DNA of 11,188 nucleotides from UBA1151 sp963579925 (GTDB lineage Bacteria; Chloroflexota; Dehalococcoidia; Lucifugimonadales; Lucifugimonadaceae): positions 1 through 11,188 of the forward strand of contig CAUZJA010000081.1 of assembly GCA_963579925.1 (NCBI GenBank), read 5' to 3'. Under the pieces are notes generated by a model that worked only from the letters and a program-made list of their open reading frames with translations, did not search any database and had not been told where the DNA came from. This document shows, in pieces, positions 1-6,274 of the stretch. The translations under genes and the position numbers were made by a program. Numbering within the stretch: the stretch's first letter is position 1; the number at the start of each line of letters is the position of its first letter.

Positions 1-12
1 GCATGGACCATG

Positions 13-61
13 GGGGAAGTTCCTTTCTGATTTGTTTGTACCTACCAGAATGAACTTCCCC
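13..61. repeat. 10-bp perfect inverted repeat, 29-nt centre
   Basis: GGGGAAGTTC at 13-22 is the exact reverse complement of GAACTTCCCC at 52-61. The 29-nt centre is AT-richer than its surroundings. The centre also contains ACCTACCAGA (40-49), which recurs as a direct copy at 94-103. No gene is visible from 1 to 122. The structure could be a second hairpin past typA, part of a small repeat element, or a site belonging to a gene left of the window. Confidence 0.45.
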
Positions 62-70
62 TATTTCATG

Positions 71-100
71 TAAACAAGGTTGGTGGGAACTACACCTACC
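71..100 (-). terminator. Probable intrinsic terminator of typA
   Basis: Read on the minus strand, GGTAGGTG (100-93) pairs with CACCAACC (85-78) across a 7-nt loop, with one A-A mismatch. It is followed directly by TTGTTTA. It lies 23 bases beyond the typA stop, in the right orientation to end that transcript. The U-tract is interrupted by a G, so it is a moderate rather than strong terminator. Confidence 0.4.
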
Positions 101-122
101 AGATGATTCGACGGGAAATGGC

Positions 123-1961
123 CTACCGGGCGGCGGCTATTGGCTTGCCTCTTTGGCGGCCTCTGGCGTGCTGGTCCAGGACTACTTTGCGGAGGCGGAC
201 GTTGGTAGGTGTTACTTCAAGGCATTCGTCGGCCATGATGTGCTCTAGCGCTTGTTCCAGTGAGAGCGTGCGATGGACGGCGAGGTGCTCTGTCTGGTCA
301 GCTGCGGCGGCTCGCATGTTGGTCTGCTTTTTGGGCTTGGTGGGGTTGACGTCCATATCCTGTGAGCGAGGGTTCTCTCCCACGATCATGCCTTCGTAGA
401 CTTCGACACCGGGGCCGATGAAGAGTTGGCCGCGCTCCTGGAGGTTGAGCAGTGCAAAGGTGGTTGTTGGGCCTTTGCGGTCGGCGATAAGACTGCCGGT
501 GGGGCGTGTGCGAAGCTCACCGTGCCACGGCTCGTAGCCTTCAAACACATGGTGCGCAATTCCGGAGCCGCTGGTAGCAATCTGGAACTCGTTGTGAAAT
601 CCGATGAGTCCGCGGGCGGGGACGATGAAGTCCATGCGGACTCGGCCGGTGCCGTGGTTGATCATGGTCGACATACGCGCTTTTCGCAGGGCCATCTGCT
701 GAGATACGACACCTACATAGGTGTCCGGGATGTCGATGGACAGCGATTCCATTGGCTCGTGGAGCTTGCCGTCGATCTCTCGTGTGACCACTTCAGGTTT
801 CCCAACGGTGAGTTCAAAGTTCTCTCGACGCATGGTTTCGACCAGAATGGCAAGTTGCAGTTCACCTCGACCCTGGACGACCCAGGTGTCGGGCTTCTCT
901 GTGCTTTCCACGCGCAGTGAGACGTTGCCGATCAGTTCCTGATCCAGTCGGTCTTTCACCATACGGGCGGTTAGCTTCTTGCCGTCCAGCCCGGCCAGTG
1001 GCGAGGTGTTCACGCCCAGCGTGATGGACAGGCTTGGCTCGTCGATCTGGATGGGTGGTAGTGGGCGAGGATCTTCGGCGCTGGTCAGGGTCTCGCCGAT
1101 GGTTACGTCTGGGAGTCCCGCGATAGCGATGATCTCGCCTGGGCCGGCTTCGTCAGCCTCAACTCGCTCAAGGCCTTCGGTTACATAGAGTTCGGTGATC
1201 TTCACGCGATCTACCGTCCCGTCGCGGCGGCAGTGAGCGACCATCTGATCGCGCTTGATTGATCCTTGACGCACCCGACAGAGTGCCAGTCGGCCAACGT
1301 ACAGCGATGCGTCCAGGTTGGTGACAAGCGCCTGTAGCGGGTGATCGTCATCGTAGGTTGGCGCGGGAATGCTCTTCATCATCGTTTCGAAGAGAGGCTC
1401 GAGATCGGTGCCTGGCTGCTCCAGATCCAGAGTGGCCGTGCCTTCGCGGGCGTTGGTATAGACGATTGGGAAGCTGATCTGCTCATCGTTAGCATCGAGG
1501 TCAATGAAGAGCTCGTAGACCTCGTCGAGCACTTCGCTGATGCGGGCGTCTGCGCGGTCGATCTTGTTGATGACGAGGATTACCGGCAGCTTGGATTCGA
1601 GCGCTTTGCGTAGTACGAATCGTGTCTGCGGGAGGGGGCCTTCACTGGAGTCGACGAGCAGGAGAACGCCGTCGACCATGGTGAGGCCACGTTCAACCTC
1701 GCCACCGAAGTCGGCGTGGCCGGGGGTGTCGATGATATTGATCTTGGTGTCGCCGCGGCGGATCGCCGTGTTCTTGGCGAGGATGGTGATGCCCTTTTCA
1801 CGCTCAAGGTCCATGGAGTCCATGACACGATCGACAGGTTCGGCACGCTCTTCGAAGAATCCGGACTGGCGGAGCATGGCGTCGACCAGTGTGGTTTTGC
1901 CGTGGTCGACGTGGGCGATGATGGCGGCGTTTCGACGATCAGAACGAGTTTGAGTGGACAT
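123..1961 (-). CDS. typA: Ribosome-associated translational GTPase TypA/BipA
   Basis: TypA/BipA is a cytoplasmic EF-G-like GTPase that binds the ribosome and supports ribosome assembly and growth under stress, including cold. The ATG at 1961 gives 612 residues, close to the usual size near 610. An in-frame GTG at 2057 would add 32 residues rich in Pro, Arg and Ser that do not resemble the family, so it was not chosen. The GTPase motifs are intact: P-loop AHVDHGKT at residues 16-23, EKGITI with the switch I Thr at about 59, DTPGH at 78-82 and NKID at 132-135. The EF-G-like segment GRGELQLAIL and the BipA C-terminal segment GLIGFHNEFQIATSGSG follow. It stops with TAG. No strong Shine-Dalgarno is seen before the ATG. 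It appears monocistronic, as the neighbouring gap is repeat-filled. Confidence 0.95.
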   Translation of the reverse strand: MSTQTRSDRRNAAIIAHVDHGKTTLVDAMLRQSGFFEERAEPVDRVMDSMDLEREKGITILAKNTAIRRGDTKINIIDTPGHADFGGEVERGLTMVDGVLLLVDSSEGPLPQTRFVLRKALESKLPVILVINKIDRADARISEVLDEVYELFIDLDANDEQISFPIVYTNAREGTATLDLEQPGTDLEPLFETMMKSIPAPTYDDDHPLQALVTNLDASLYVGRLALCRVRQGSIKRDQMVAHCRRDGTVDRVKITELYVTEGLERVEADEAGPGEIIAIAGLPDVTIGETLTSAEDPRPLPPIQIDEPSLSITLGVNTSPLAGLDGKKLTARMVKDRLDQELIGNVSLRVESTEKPDTWVVQGRGELQLAILVETMRRENFELTVGKPEVVTREIDGKLHEPMESLSIDIPDTYVGVVSQQMALRKARMSTMINHGTGRVRMDFIVPARGLIGFHNEFQIATSGSGIAHHVFEGYEPWHGELRTRPTGSLIADRKGPTTTFALLNLQERGQLFIGPGVEVYEGMIVGENPRSQDMDVNPTKPKKQTNMRAAAADQTEHLAVHRTLSLEQALEHIMADECLEVTPTNVRLRKVVLDQHARGRQRGKPIAAAR

Positions 1962-2203
1962 GCGGGGTTGGGAGCTTTCGGGCGGCACGAGAGGCCGGTG
2001 CAGGGTGTTGGGGTTGAGTGAATATCGGTGCGAACGGGGGTGTCGCAGGGAGGTCACCTTGTGATTTTTGGGACGCGCTACTGGGCGGTTCTCTACAGAT
2101 TATCAGTTATCGCGACGGATTTCGTAGGTGGATACGCGTACCGATTGGACCGATTGCGTGTTTGATGATGTTTGGATTGGCGGATTGGTGTGGGCGTGTA
2201 TGG

Positions 2204-2240
2204 ATCCCGGACATTTGCGCGGGGCCGCAAATTCCGGGAT
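2204..2240. repeat. Strong 15-bp hairpin with one bulged base
   Basis: The left arm ATCCCGGA-C-ATTTGCG (2204-2219) pairs with CGCAAATTCCGGGAT (2226-2240) across the 6-nt loop CGGGGC. Only the C at 2212 is unpaired. No T-run follows on either strand, so it is not a standard intrinsic terminator. It is the left member of a composite repeat that continues to about 2311. Confidence 0.65.
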
Positions 2241-2281
2241 GGCGGTGCCTGCCGCACGGGCATTGAGCGCGGGCGCGCTGA
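2237..2281. repeat. Dispersed intergenic repeat, copy 1
   Basis: This stretch aligns with 6111-6152 in the other large intergenic gap. The conserved core reads GGATGGC, then GTGCCTGC, a C or T, GCACGGGCATT, a G or T, then AGCGCGG, with one or two single-base indels and a few substitutions. Both copies lie outside genes and beside hairpins, which fits a multi-copy non-coding element rather than conserved protein sequence. Confidence 0.6.
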
Positions 2282-2291
2282 AGGCGGGCGA

Positions 2292-2311
2292 CCGCAAGGG
2301 GCCCCCTGCGG
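2292..2311. repeat. GC-rich palindrome downstream of the M81 gene
   Basis: CCGCAAGGGG (2292-2301) is followed immediately by CCCCCTGCGG (2302-2311). It is a 20-bp palindrome with one mismatched pair and no spacer. It lies 23 bases past the M81 stop codon and could act as a weak hairpin end for that transcript. No T-tract follows on the minus strand, so it is listed as a repeat and not as a terminator. Confidence 0.5.
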
Positions 2312-2333
2312 GCTAGAACGTTCGAAATACGAA

Positions 2334-3842
2334 TTAGAGTGTTGAGGGGTATCGGGCCTCCGGCTCGAACGGGTAGAGCGGGTGGCGGCGGCGTTTGTAG
2401 TTGAATGAGGAGAGGGTGGCTGAGGTTGCGCCTGCGGTATTGACTACGATCATCTTTTTGGAGATGGGTTGGAAGGCTGGGCGGGGTGAGACGACGCCTT
2501 TGGCGACGATGATGTGGAATGACTCCGGGTCGAGGTCTACCGAGTAGAACTGTTGTCGGGACATGTTTCCGACGCGGGTGGAGACGAGGACGATGGTTGG
2601 GCCGGCCGTGGTTTGGAGGACGACTGTGGTGCCGCCGTCGAAGTAGCGCCAGCCGGCGTGGACGGGTTTTGGGTCTTCGAATTTGCCGTCGGAGATGGTG
2701 ATTACTTTTCCGGTAACTTCGACGGGTGTGCCGTGGAGTGTGTCTTGTTTGCCGCCGAGTTCGAGGGTGATTTCAGCGTCGATGCCTGCGGAGACGCACT
2801 GGGCAACGGCTTCGGTGTCTCGGATCGTTGTCAGATAGCTCGTGGCGCCTTGCTTGAGCGCTTCGTGCAGGATGAATGTTGAGTCGCCTGCGCTGCCTGC
2901 GCCAATATTATCGCCAGCGTCGAGCAGTAGCACGGGGCCTTCAGGTGTGGCGAGAGCCTCGGTGATCGCTGCAGCGGGTGTGGGGCCGTCTTCAGCGCCG
3001 AGTTCCTTCCTGAGCGACCAGGCTCGGTCTGCCATGAAGCGTGCGGCGTTTTGGGCGGCTTCCAGATTGCCATCTGCTAGTGCGTAGTAGGCGGTGCCGC
3101 ATTCGTTGACGTCAGACCACGGGTAGCCCTGGCCAGTGGAGGTGTCGACGATGTCCGGGAAGCTTTCTGCTTCCACAACGGCATCGATTACCTGCGTCAT
3201 TGGCTCCTCGCTGGTGTCCTGCTTCATGATGCCGATGACCATTGGGGGCATTTCGAGGGCGGACACGGGATTTATCTCGCCGTTGATGATCTTGATGAGG
3301 ATCTCGCACGCTTTCACTGCAAGTGGACGCGCGTCGAGGTGTGGGTTGGTGCGGTAGATGAAGAGGGCATCTGTTTCGTCGGCCATCTGCTGCGAGACGT
3401 TGGCGTGGAGGTCCAGGGTCATGATTAGCGGTACGTCCGGGCCGATGAGCGCTCTGGTGCGGCCTGCGACTTCGCCGTCCATATCCGGGAAGTTCTCGGT
3501 TACGGCGGCGCCCATCTGGTTGAGGATTACGCCGTCCCAAGGGCCTTGATCAGCGAGCATTTGGAGTGCTTCGCCGAGAATGGATTCGAATGCCTCAGAC
3601 GAGATTGTGCCGGCGGGGTCGGTTGCGGCGAAGAGGAGTGGAACGAGCTCGAAGCCGTACTTTTCTGCGGCCTCAAAGTAGCCGCCGAAGCATGTGTCGG
3701 TGTCACCGTGAAGTTCGTATATCTGGTCGCCGCGGAGGACGCCTTCGCGCTGGAGGCCTGAGGATTGGAACGCCTGGAGGTCTACCCGAAAGGTGGAGAA
3801 TGTGTTGGTTTCGTGGTGGATTCCGAAGGCGGCGATGCGCAT
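2334..3842 (-). CDS. M81 family metallopeptidase (MlrC/microcystinase C-like)
   Basis: At 502 residues this matches the M81 family, zinc enzymes related to MlrC, which cleaves linearised microcystin; most members have unknown natural substrates. There is no signal peptide, so a cytoplasmic location is expected. Visible hallmarks are HHETNTF at residues 9-15, TLDLHAN at 142-148, YRTNPHLD at 163-170 and LLLDAGDNIGAG at 306-315. The likely zinc ligands are D144, H146 and H168, with the same spacing as reported for MlrC. Oddly, the family's usual LHGA motif reads QMGA at 109-112, replacing the expected His with Met. The ATG at 3842 puts the N-terminal strand MRIAAFGIHHE directly at the start, as in relatives. 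The gene upstream ends in a terminator, so this gene probably has its own promoter. Family is secure; substrate is unknown. Confidence 0.9.
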   Translation of the reverse strand: MRIAAFGIHHETNTFSTFRVDLQAFQSSGLQREGVLRGDQIYELHGDTDTCFGGYFEAAEKYGFELVPLLFAATDPAGTISSEAFESILGEALQMLADQGPWDGVILNQMGAAVTENFPDMDGEVAGRTRALIGPDVPLIMTLDLHANVSQQMADETDALFIYRTNPHLDARPLAVKACEILIKIINGEINPVSALEMPPMVIGIMKQDTSEEPMTQVIDAVVEAESFPDIVDTSTGQGYPWSDVNECGTAYYALADGNLEAAQNAARFMADRAWSLRKELGAEDGPTPAAAITEALATPEGPVLLLDAGDNIGAGSAGDSTFILHEALKQGATSYLTTIRDTEAVAQCVSAGIDAEITLELGGKQDTLHGTPVEVTGKVITISDGKFEDPKPVHAGWRYFDGGTTVVLQTTAGPTIVLVSTRVGNMSRQQFYSVDLDPESFHIIVAKGVVSPRPAFQPISKKMIVVNTAGATSATLSSFNYKRRRHPLYPFEPEARYPSTL

Positions 3843-3857
3843 GTGGGCGTGCTTTTC

Positions 3858-3886
3858 TTTAGTTGACTAGAGAGGGCAGGTTTCAA
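3858..3886 (-). promoter_or_regulatory. Tentative promoter of the M81 gene
   Basis: On the minus strand TTGAAA (3886-3881, five of six bases of a -35 box) is separated by 17 bases from ACTAAA (3863-3858), which matches a -10 box poorly. It lies between the terminator of the upstream gene and the M81 start codon, where a promoter is needed. The poor -10 makes this weak. Confidence 0.22.
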
Positions 3887-3920
3887 ACAATGTGTGGGGT
3901 GAGCGGCTAAGTGTAGGGCG

Positions 3921-3958
3921 TTAACGAAAACAGCGGTCTGCATGACTGCGCATACCGC
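3921..3958 (-). terminator. Intrinsic terminator of the DUF5666-type gene
   Basis: On the minus strand GCGGT (3958-3954) and ACCGC (3937-3933) pair, with a further GCA/TGC pairing inside after a short mismatch. The stem is followed by TGTTTTCGTTAA (3932-3921). It sits 27 bases after the stop at 3985, as expected for a terminator that separates this gene from the M81 gene downstream. Confidence 0.5.
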
Positions 3959-3984
3959 CGTGTGATCGATTGGGTCAGGGGTGG

Positions 3985-5274
3985 TTACTTTTTGGGCTTG
4001 CCGCCCTTGGTGTCATCGTCAGACTTATCTTTACCGCGGGCGGTGTCTGCTTTTCCTTTGGTTTCGGAGTTCGCATTACCGCTTGTCTTGTCTGTGCGAT
4101 CTTCGCGGTCTTGCTTGCCACGGTCTGCTTTCTCAGCCAGCCTCTCGGCTAGCTTCGCGTCTCGCCCAGCCGTCTTCTCGGCCAACGCTGCGAGTCTGTC
4201 GTCGATGGACTTGGAGTTCTGTCCGCCTTTGACCTTTGTTGGGCAGCCGCCATCGCCGGTTTCTTCATCAGAGTCAGCGATCAAGATGATCTCTTCACCA
4301 ACTTCGGCATCGACATCATCGATGCCATCGACGTCTTGCTCATCGAGCGTGCCGTCAGTGGAGGTTCCAGATGTGTCGGTTGAGCCATCGCCAGTGCTAT
4401 CTGTTGAGCTGCTTGTCGATGTGTCGCCAGTGCCACAGATGAGCTGGAACTTGCCGCCGCCTTTGCCGGTTACAACGGCGCGGACGTGCTTTGTCTTGAC
4501 CTTGTTTTGGATGACTTTGATGCGGACGGCTGTGACCGTTCGAATGTTAGTCAGATTTTCGAACTTGAGTCGAGACTTTACTTTCGTCAGCGCCTCTTCT
4601 TCAGTCTCCAGGGTACTTGTTGCGGTCGAGTCTGTTGAAGTTGACGAACCGCTGTCCGTGGAAGTGGAAGTGCCACTGTCTGTTGAGGTAGATGAGCCGT
4701 CGTCGCCGCCAGATCCGTCATCGGTTGAGGTAGATGATCCGTCGCCACCGCCAGATCCGTCATCGGTTGAGGTAGATGATCCGTCGCCGCCACCAGATCC
4801 GTCATGGGTTGAGGTAGATGATCCGTCGCCACCACCTGAACCGTCATCGGTTGAGGTGAATGAGCCGCCATCGCCACCAGAACCATCATCGGTTGAGGTG
4901 GATGAACCACTGTCGCCACCTTCAGATTCACTTGAGTCGTCCGGTTCGGATGGGGCTCGGTTTAGCTGGATAGATACGCGATCATCAACCGCGATATCCG
5001 AGAGGGAGAGAGGTGTGTTGCCCTGTCCTGTGATTGATGTTCCGCCGTCAACGTTGACAGTCACTATTCCGTGGCGGGTTGCGACGTCAAGTGAGCCGCC
5101 GCCTACAGCGCTGACGATTCCTGAGACTCCCTTGCGGTTGAGTTGTCCGGGGGGGACTTCAGCGCCGGATGAGGATCCAGAAGAGTTTGCGAGAGCAAGC
5201 GCACCGGACGCCGTACCGATGAGGATCACGGCAGACACGATGGCTGCAATCAGGTGCATTGTGTTTTTTTGCAT
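3985..5274 (-). CDS. Exported DUF5666-type protein with Ser/Thr/Asp/Gly repeats
   Basis: The protein has 429 residues from the ATG at 5274, chosen because AGGT lies 7 bases before it. An in-frame GTG at 5304 overlaps the upstream stop but lacks a ribosome-binding site. Residues 1-29 form a Sec signal peptide with probable cleavage after GALALA. Residues 48-105 resemble a DUF5666 beta domain (GVSGIVSAVGGGSLDV). Six 14-residue repeats of the type GGDGSSTSTDDGSG span about 120-203, followed by shorter STSTDSG units. A second folded region (about 222-280) contains SRLKFENLTNIRTVTAVRIK. A second STD-rich acidic linker separates C280 and C344, the only two cysteines, which might form a disulfide. 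The tail (347-429) is very rich in Lys, Asp, Arg and Glu. Function is unknown; a cell-surface or extracellular role is likely. It follows the broken lipoprotein gene by 29 bases and probably shares its transcript. Confidence 0.8.
   Translation of the reverse strand: MQKNTMHLIAAIVSAVILIGTASGALALANSSGSSSGAEVPPGQLNRKGVSGIVSAVGGGSLDVATRHGIVTVNVDGGTSITGQGNTPLSLSDIAVDDRVSIQLNRAPSEPDDSSESEGGDSGSSTSTDDGSGGDGGSFTSTDDGSGGGDGSSTSTHDGSGGGDGSSTSTDDGSGGGDGSSTSTDDGSGGDDGSSTSTDSGTSTSTDSGSSTSTDSTATSTLETEEEALTKVKSRLKFENLTNIRTVTAVRIKVIQNKVKTKHVRAVVTGKGGGKFQLICGTGDTSTSSSTDSTGDGSTDTSGTSTDGTLDEQDVDGIDDVDAEVGEEIILIADSDEETGDGGCPTKVKGGQNSKSIDDRLAALAEKTAGRDAKLAERLAEKADRGKQDREDRTDKTSGNANSETKGKADTARGKDKSDDDTKGGKPKK
4666..4917 (-). 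repeat. Six tandem 42-bp repeats inside the DUF5666-type gene
   Basis: Six consecutive 42-bp units encode 14-residue copies of G(G/D)(D/G)GSSTSTDDGSG. Adjacent central units are nearly identical in DNA, while outer units diverge (Phe for Ser in unit 2, His for Asp in unit 3). The period is a multiple of three, so gain or loss of units changes length without shifting frame. The opposite strand is also open through the repeat, which is a by-product of the composition. Confidence 0.85.
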
Positions 5275-5303
5275 TGTTATTACCTGGTTTTTTTTGAGCT
5301 TCA

Positions 5304-5912
5304 CTACGGGACGTAAATGATTGTCAGGACTTCGTTTAGCTGTTCGGTATCTGAGACTGATGAGACGACCTCATAGACGTTGATGCCCTCTTCAAGCGTT
5401 ACGCCCAGTGAGAACTGTCCGTTCTCATCGATATCGACGATGGTGACGAAGGCGTCTACGCGAGTTCTGCCGATGATTGTGTAGGCGGGTGTTTCTACGA
5501 AGTCGTCGAAGAATTCGGGGGAACTGAAGGCCAGGAAGATTGCTTCGAACGCGCTTTGCGTCGGCGTTGGTACCGGTGTGTTCGTTGCCGTTGCGGTAGG
5601 TGGAATGGCGGTTGCCGTTGGCGGTGCCGTCGTTGCGATTGCAGTCGGCGCTGGTGCCGCAGTTGGCGCCGGGCGAGCGGTTGCTGTTGGTGCGGGTGCT
5701 GCGGTTGGCACAGCCGTTGGCGCTACCGGGACGGAAGTTGCGGTTGGAGCTATCGGGGCCGCGGTGGGCTAGGCCGATGCGGTTGGAGCGGCCGTTGCCG
5801 TTGGATCGTCGCCTCCGCCGCTGCAGGCGACGGTGATTGCGGTCAACGCTACAACGCCCGGAAGGGCAATTCGTTTCCAACTTGAAATGTGAGTGATATT
5901 CATACCTTGCAT
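5304..5912 (-). pseudogene. Ig-like lipoprotein gene interrupted by an in-frame TAG
   Basis: From ATG 5912 (AGGA upstream; a second in-frame ATG lies at 5903) the frame encodes a lipoprotein signal with lipobox TVAC, lipid-modified Cys at residue 30, then SGGGDDPTATAAPTASA. Codon 48 is TAG (5771-5769). The same frame then stays open for 154 codons: about 70 residues of Pro/Ala/Thr linker, then a domain of about 85 residues with TIIGRTRVDAFVTIVDIDENG and LEEGINVYEV, typical of the Ig-like fold in glucodextranase B-type domains. It ends in TAG at 5304. Read through, this would be a normal surface lipoprotein of about 201 residues. As written, only 47 residues are made, or a signal-less fragment from the in-frame GTG at 5711. 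The first gene of a probable pair with the DUF5666-type gene. A recent mutation or a base-call error is the simplest explanation. Confidence 0.75.
5552..5798 (-). repeat. Low-complexity Pro/Ala/Thr-coding linker
   Basis: This stretch of the lipoprotein frame is made of degenerate short units encoding PTA, APTA and PTAT, on both sides of the TAG at 5771-5769. It is a flexible linker between the lipid anchor and the Ig-like domain. Such DNA is prone to mispairing and to sequencing or assembly error, which bears on how the stop codon is judged. Confidence 0.6.
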
Positions 5913-6110
5913 AACGAAAATTTCCTGTGGCCGACGTATTCGTATTCACATCAGACCGGCCTCAGCCTAACGTGATGGCCAGATCAATGGTACCGGCCAA
6001 AAGGATTACGCCGATATTACGCCTTCGTGACAGTTGGTTGATGACGTGTCAGGAAACAAGACGGAAAGTGGCGTGTGGGTATGCCGGAATGCCGCCCTTC
6101 GACAGGCTCA

Positions 6111-6152
6111 GGATGGCATGTGCCTGCTGCACGGGCATTTAGCGCGGCGCTG
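6111..6152. repeat. Dispersed intergenic repeat, copy 2
   Basis: It aligns with 2237-2281 across GGATGGC, GTGCCTGC, GCACGGGCATT and AGCGCGG with few differences. It is preceded by CCCTTCGACAGGCTCA (6095-6110), a GC-rich motif of a kind often dispersed between genes in Chloroflexota and other genomes, although that is from memory. Copy 1 is instead preceded by a long hairpin, so the elements are modular. Confidence 0.6.
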
Positions 6153-6167
6153 GGGGCGAGCGCGAAG

Positions 6168-6206
6168 AGGGGCAAGTCTGTGACCTGCCCCTACGTCGTA
6201 GTTGCG
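6168..6206. repeat. REP-like hairpin with CTACGTCGT tail
   Basis: AGGGGCA (6168-6174) pairs with TGCCCCT (6186-6192), and inside it GTC (6176-6178) pairs with GAC (6182-6184) around a 3-nt loop, leaving one A-C mismatch. The tail CTACGTCGTAGTTGCG (6191-6206) resembles the tail of the next hairpin. No T-tract is present on either strand. Confidence 0.6.
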
Positions 6207-6233
6207 TGTATTTTGCCGTTTCGTCAACAGCCC

Positions 6234-6268
6234 GGGCGCACGCCATGCGCGCCTACATCGTTATCGCG
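6234..6268. repeat. Second REP-like hairpin with CTACATCGT tail
   Basis: GGGCGCA (6234-6240) pairs with TGCGCGCC (6246-6253) with one bulged G, around the 5-nt loop CGCCA. It is followed by CTACATCGTTATCGCG (6253-6268), which matches the tail of the preceding hairpin at 12 of 16 positions. It begins a few bases past the stop of the dehydrogenase gene at 6275 and may help stabilise the 3' end of that transcript. Confidence 0.5.
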
Positions 6269-6274
6269 CAGTTA

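Larger units (their letters stand above)
1962..2333. other. Intergenic region, 372 bp, no gene; holds composite repeat
   Basis: The half next to typA (1962-2200) should contain the typA promoter. A minus-strand GATAAT (2104-2099) matches five of six bases of a -10 box, but no good -35 box was found. The half next to the M81 gene (2204-2311) is occupied by GC-rich hairpins and a repeat segment described separately. Short open frames here run through the hairpins, have no ribosome-binding sites and resemble no family, so none was called. Confidence 0.6.
5913..6274. other. Intergenic region, 362 bp, no gene; promoter side plus repeats
   Basis: The part next to the lipoprotein gene (5913-6060) should hold its promoter; no convincing -35/-10 pair was found, only AT-richer sequence such as GAATACGAATACG on the minus strand. 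From 6081 to 6268 the region is filled by repeat material described in separate entries: the second copy of the dispersed repeat and two hairpins with related tails. No terminator with a T-tract was found after the dehydrogenase stop at 6275. Short open frames here resemble nothing and lack ribosome-binding sites. Confidence 0.6.

Noticed and set aside
2018..2316. Small open frames on both strands in the typA/M81 gap
   Set aside because: They pass through hairpins and the dispersed repeat, lack ribosome-binding sites and resemble no protein family.
4666..4917. Regularly spaced repeats considered as a CRISPR array
   Set aside because: The units are directly adjacent without unique spacers, keep the reading frame and encode a protein linker.
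3962..5320. Long plus-strand open frame of 452 codons opposite the DUF5666-type gene, encoding Ser/Val/Pro-rich repeats
   Set aside because: The minus strand has a signal peptide, a ribosome-binding site, a recognisable domain and a terminator. The plus-strand frame is open because of the repeat composition and has no family resemblance.
5304..5912. Reassignment of TAG to an amino acid in this organism
   Set aside because: Several intact genes in the window end at TAG at the expected protein length, so a single mutation or error explains the case better.
5425..5949. Minus-strand frame of 174 codons overlapping the lipoprotein gene in another frame
   Set aside because: Its Asn/Arg-rich sequence is a frame shadow of the Pro/Ala/Thr linker, while the adjacent frame carries the lipobox and the Ig-like domain.
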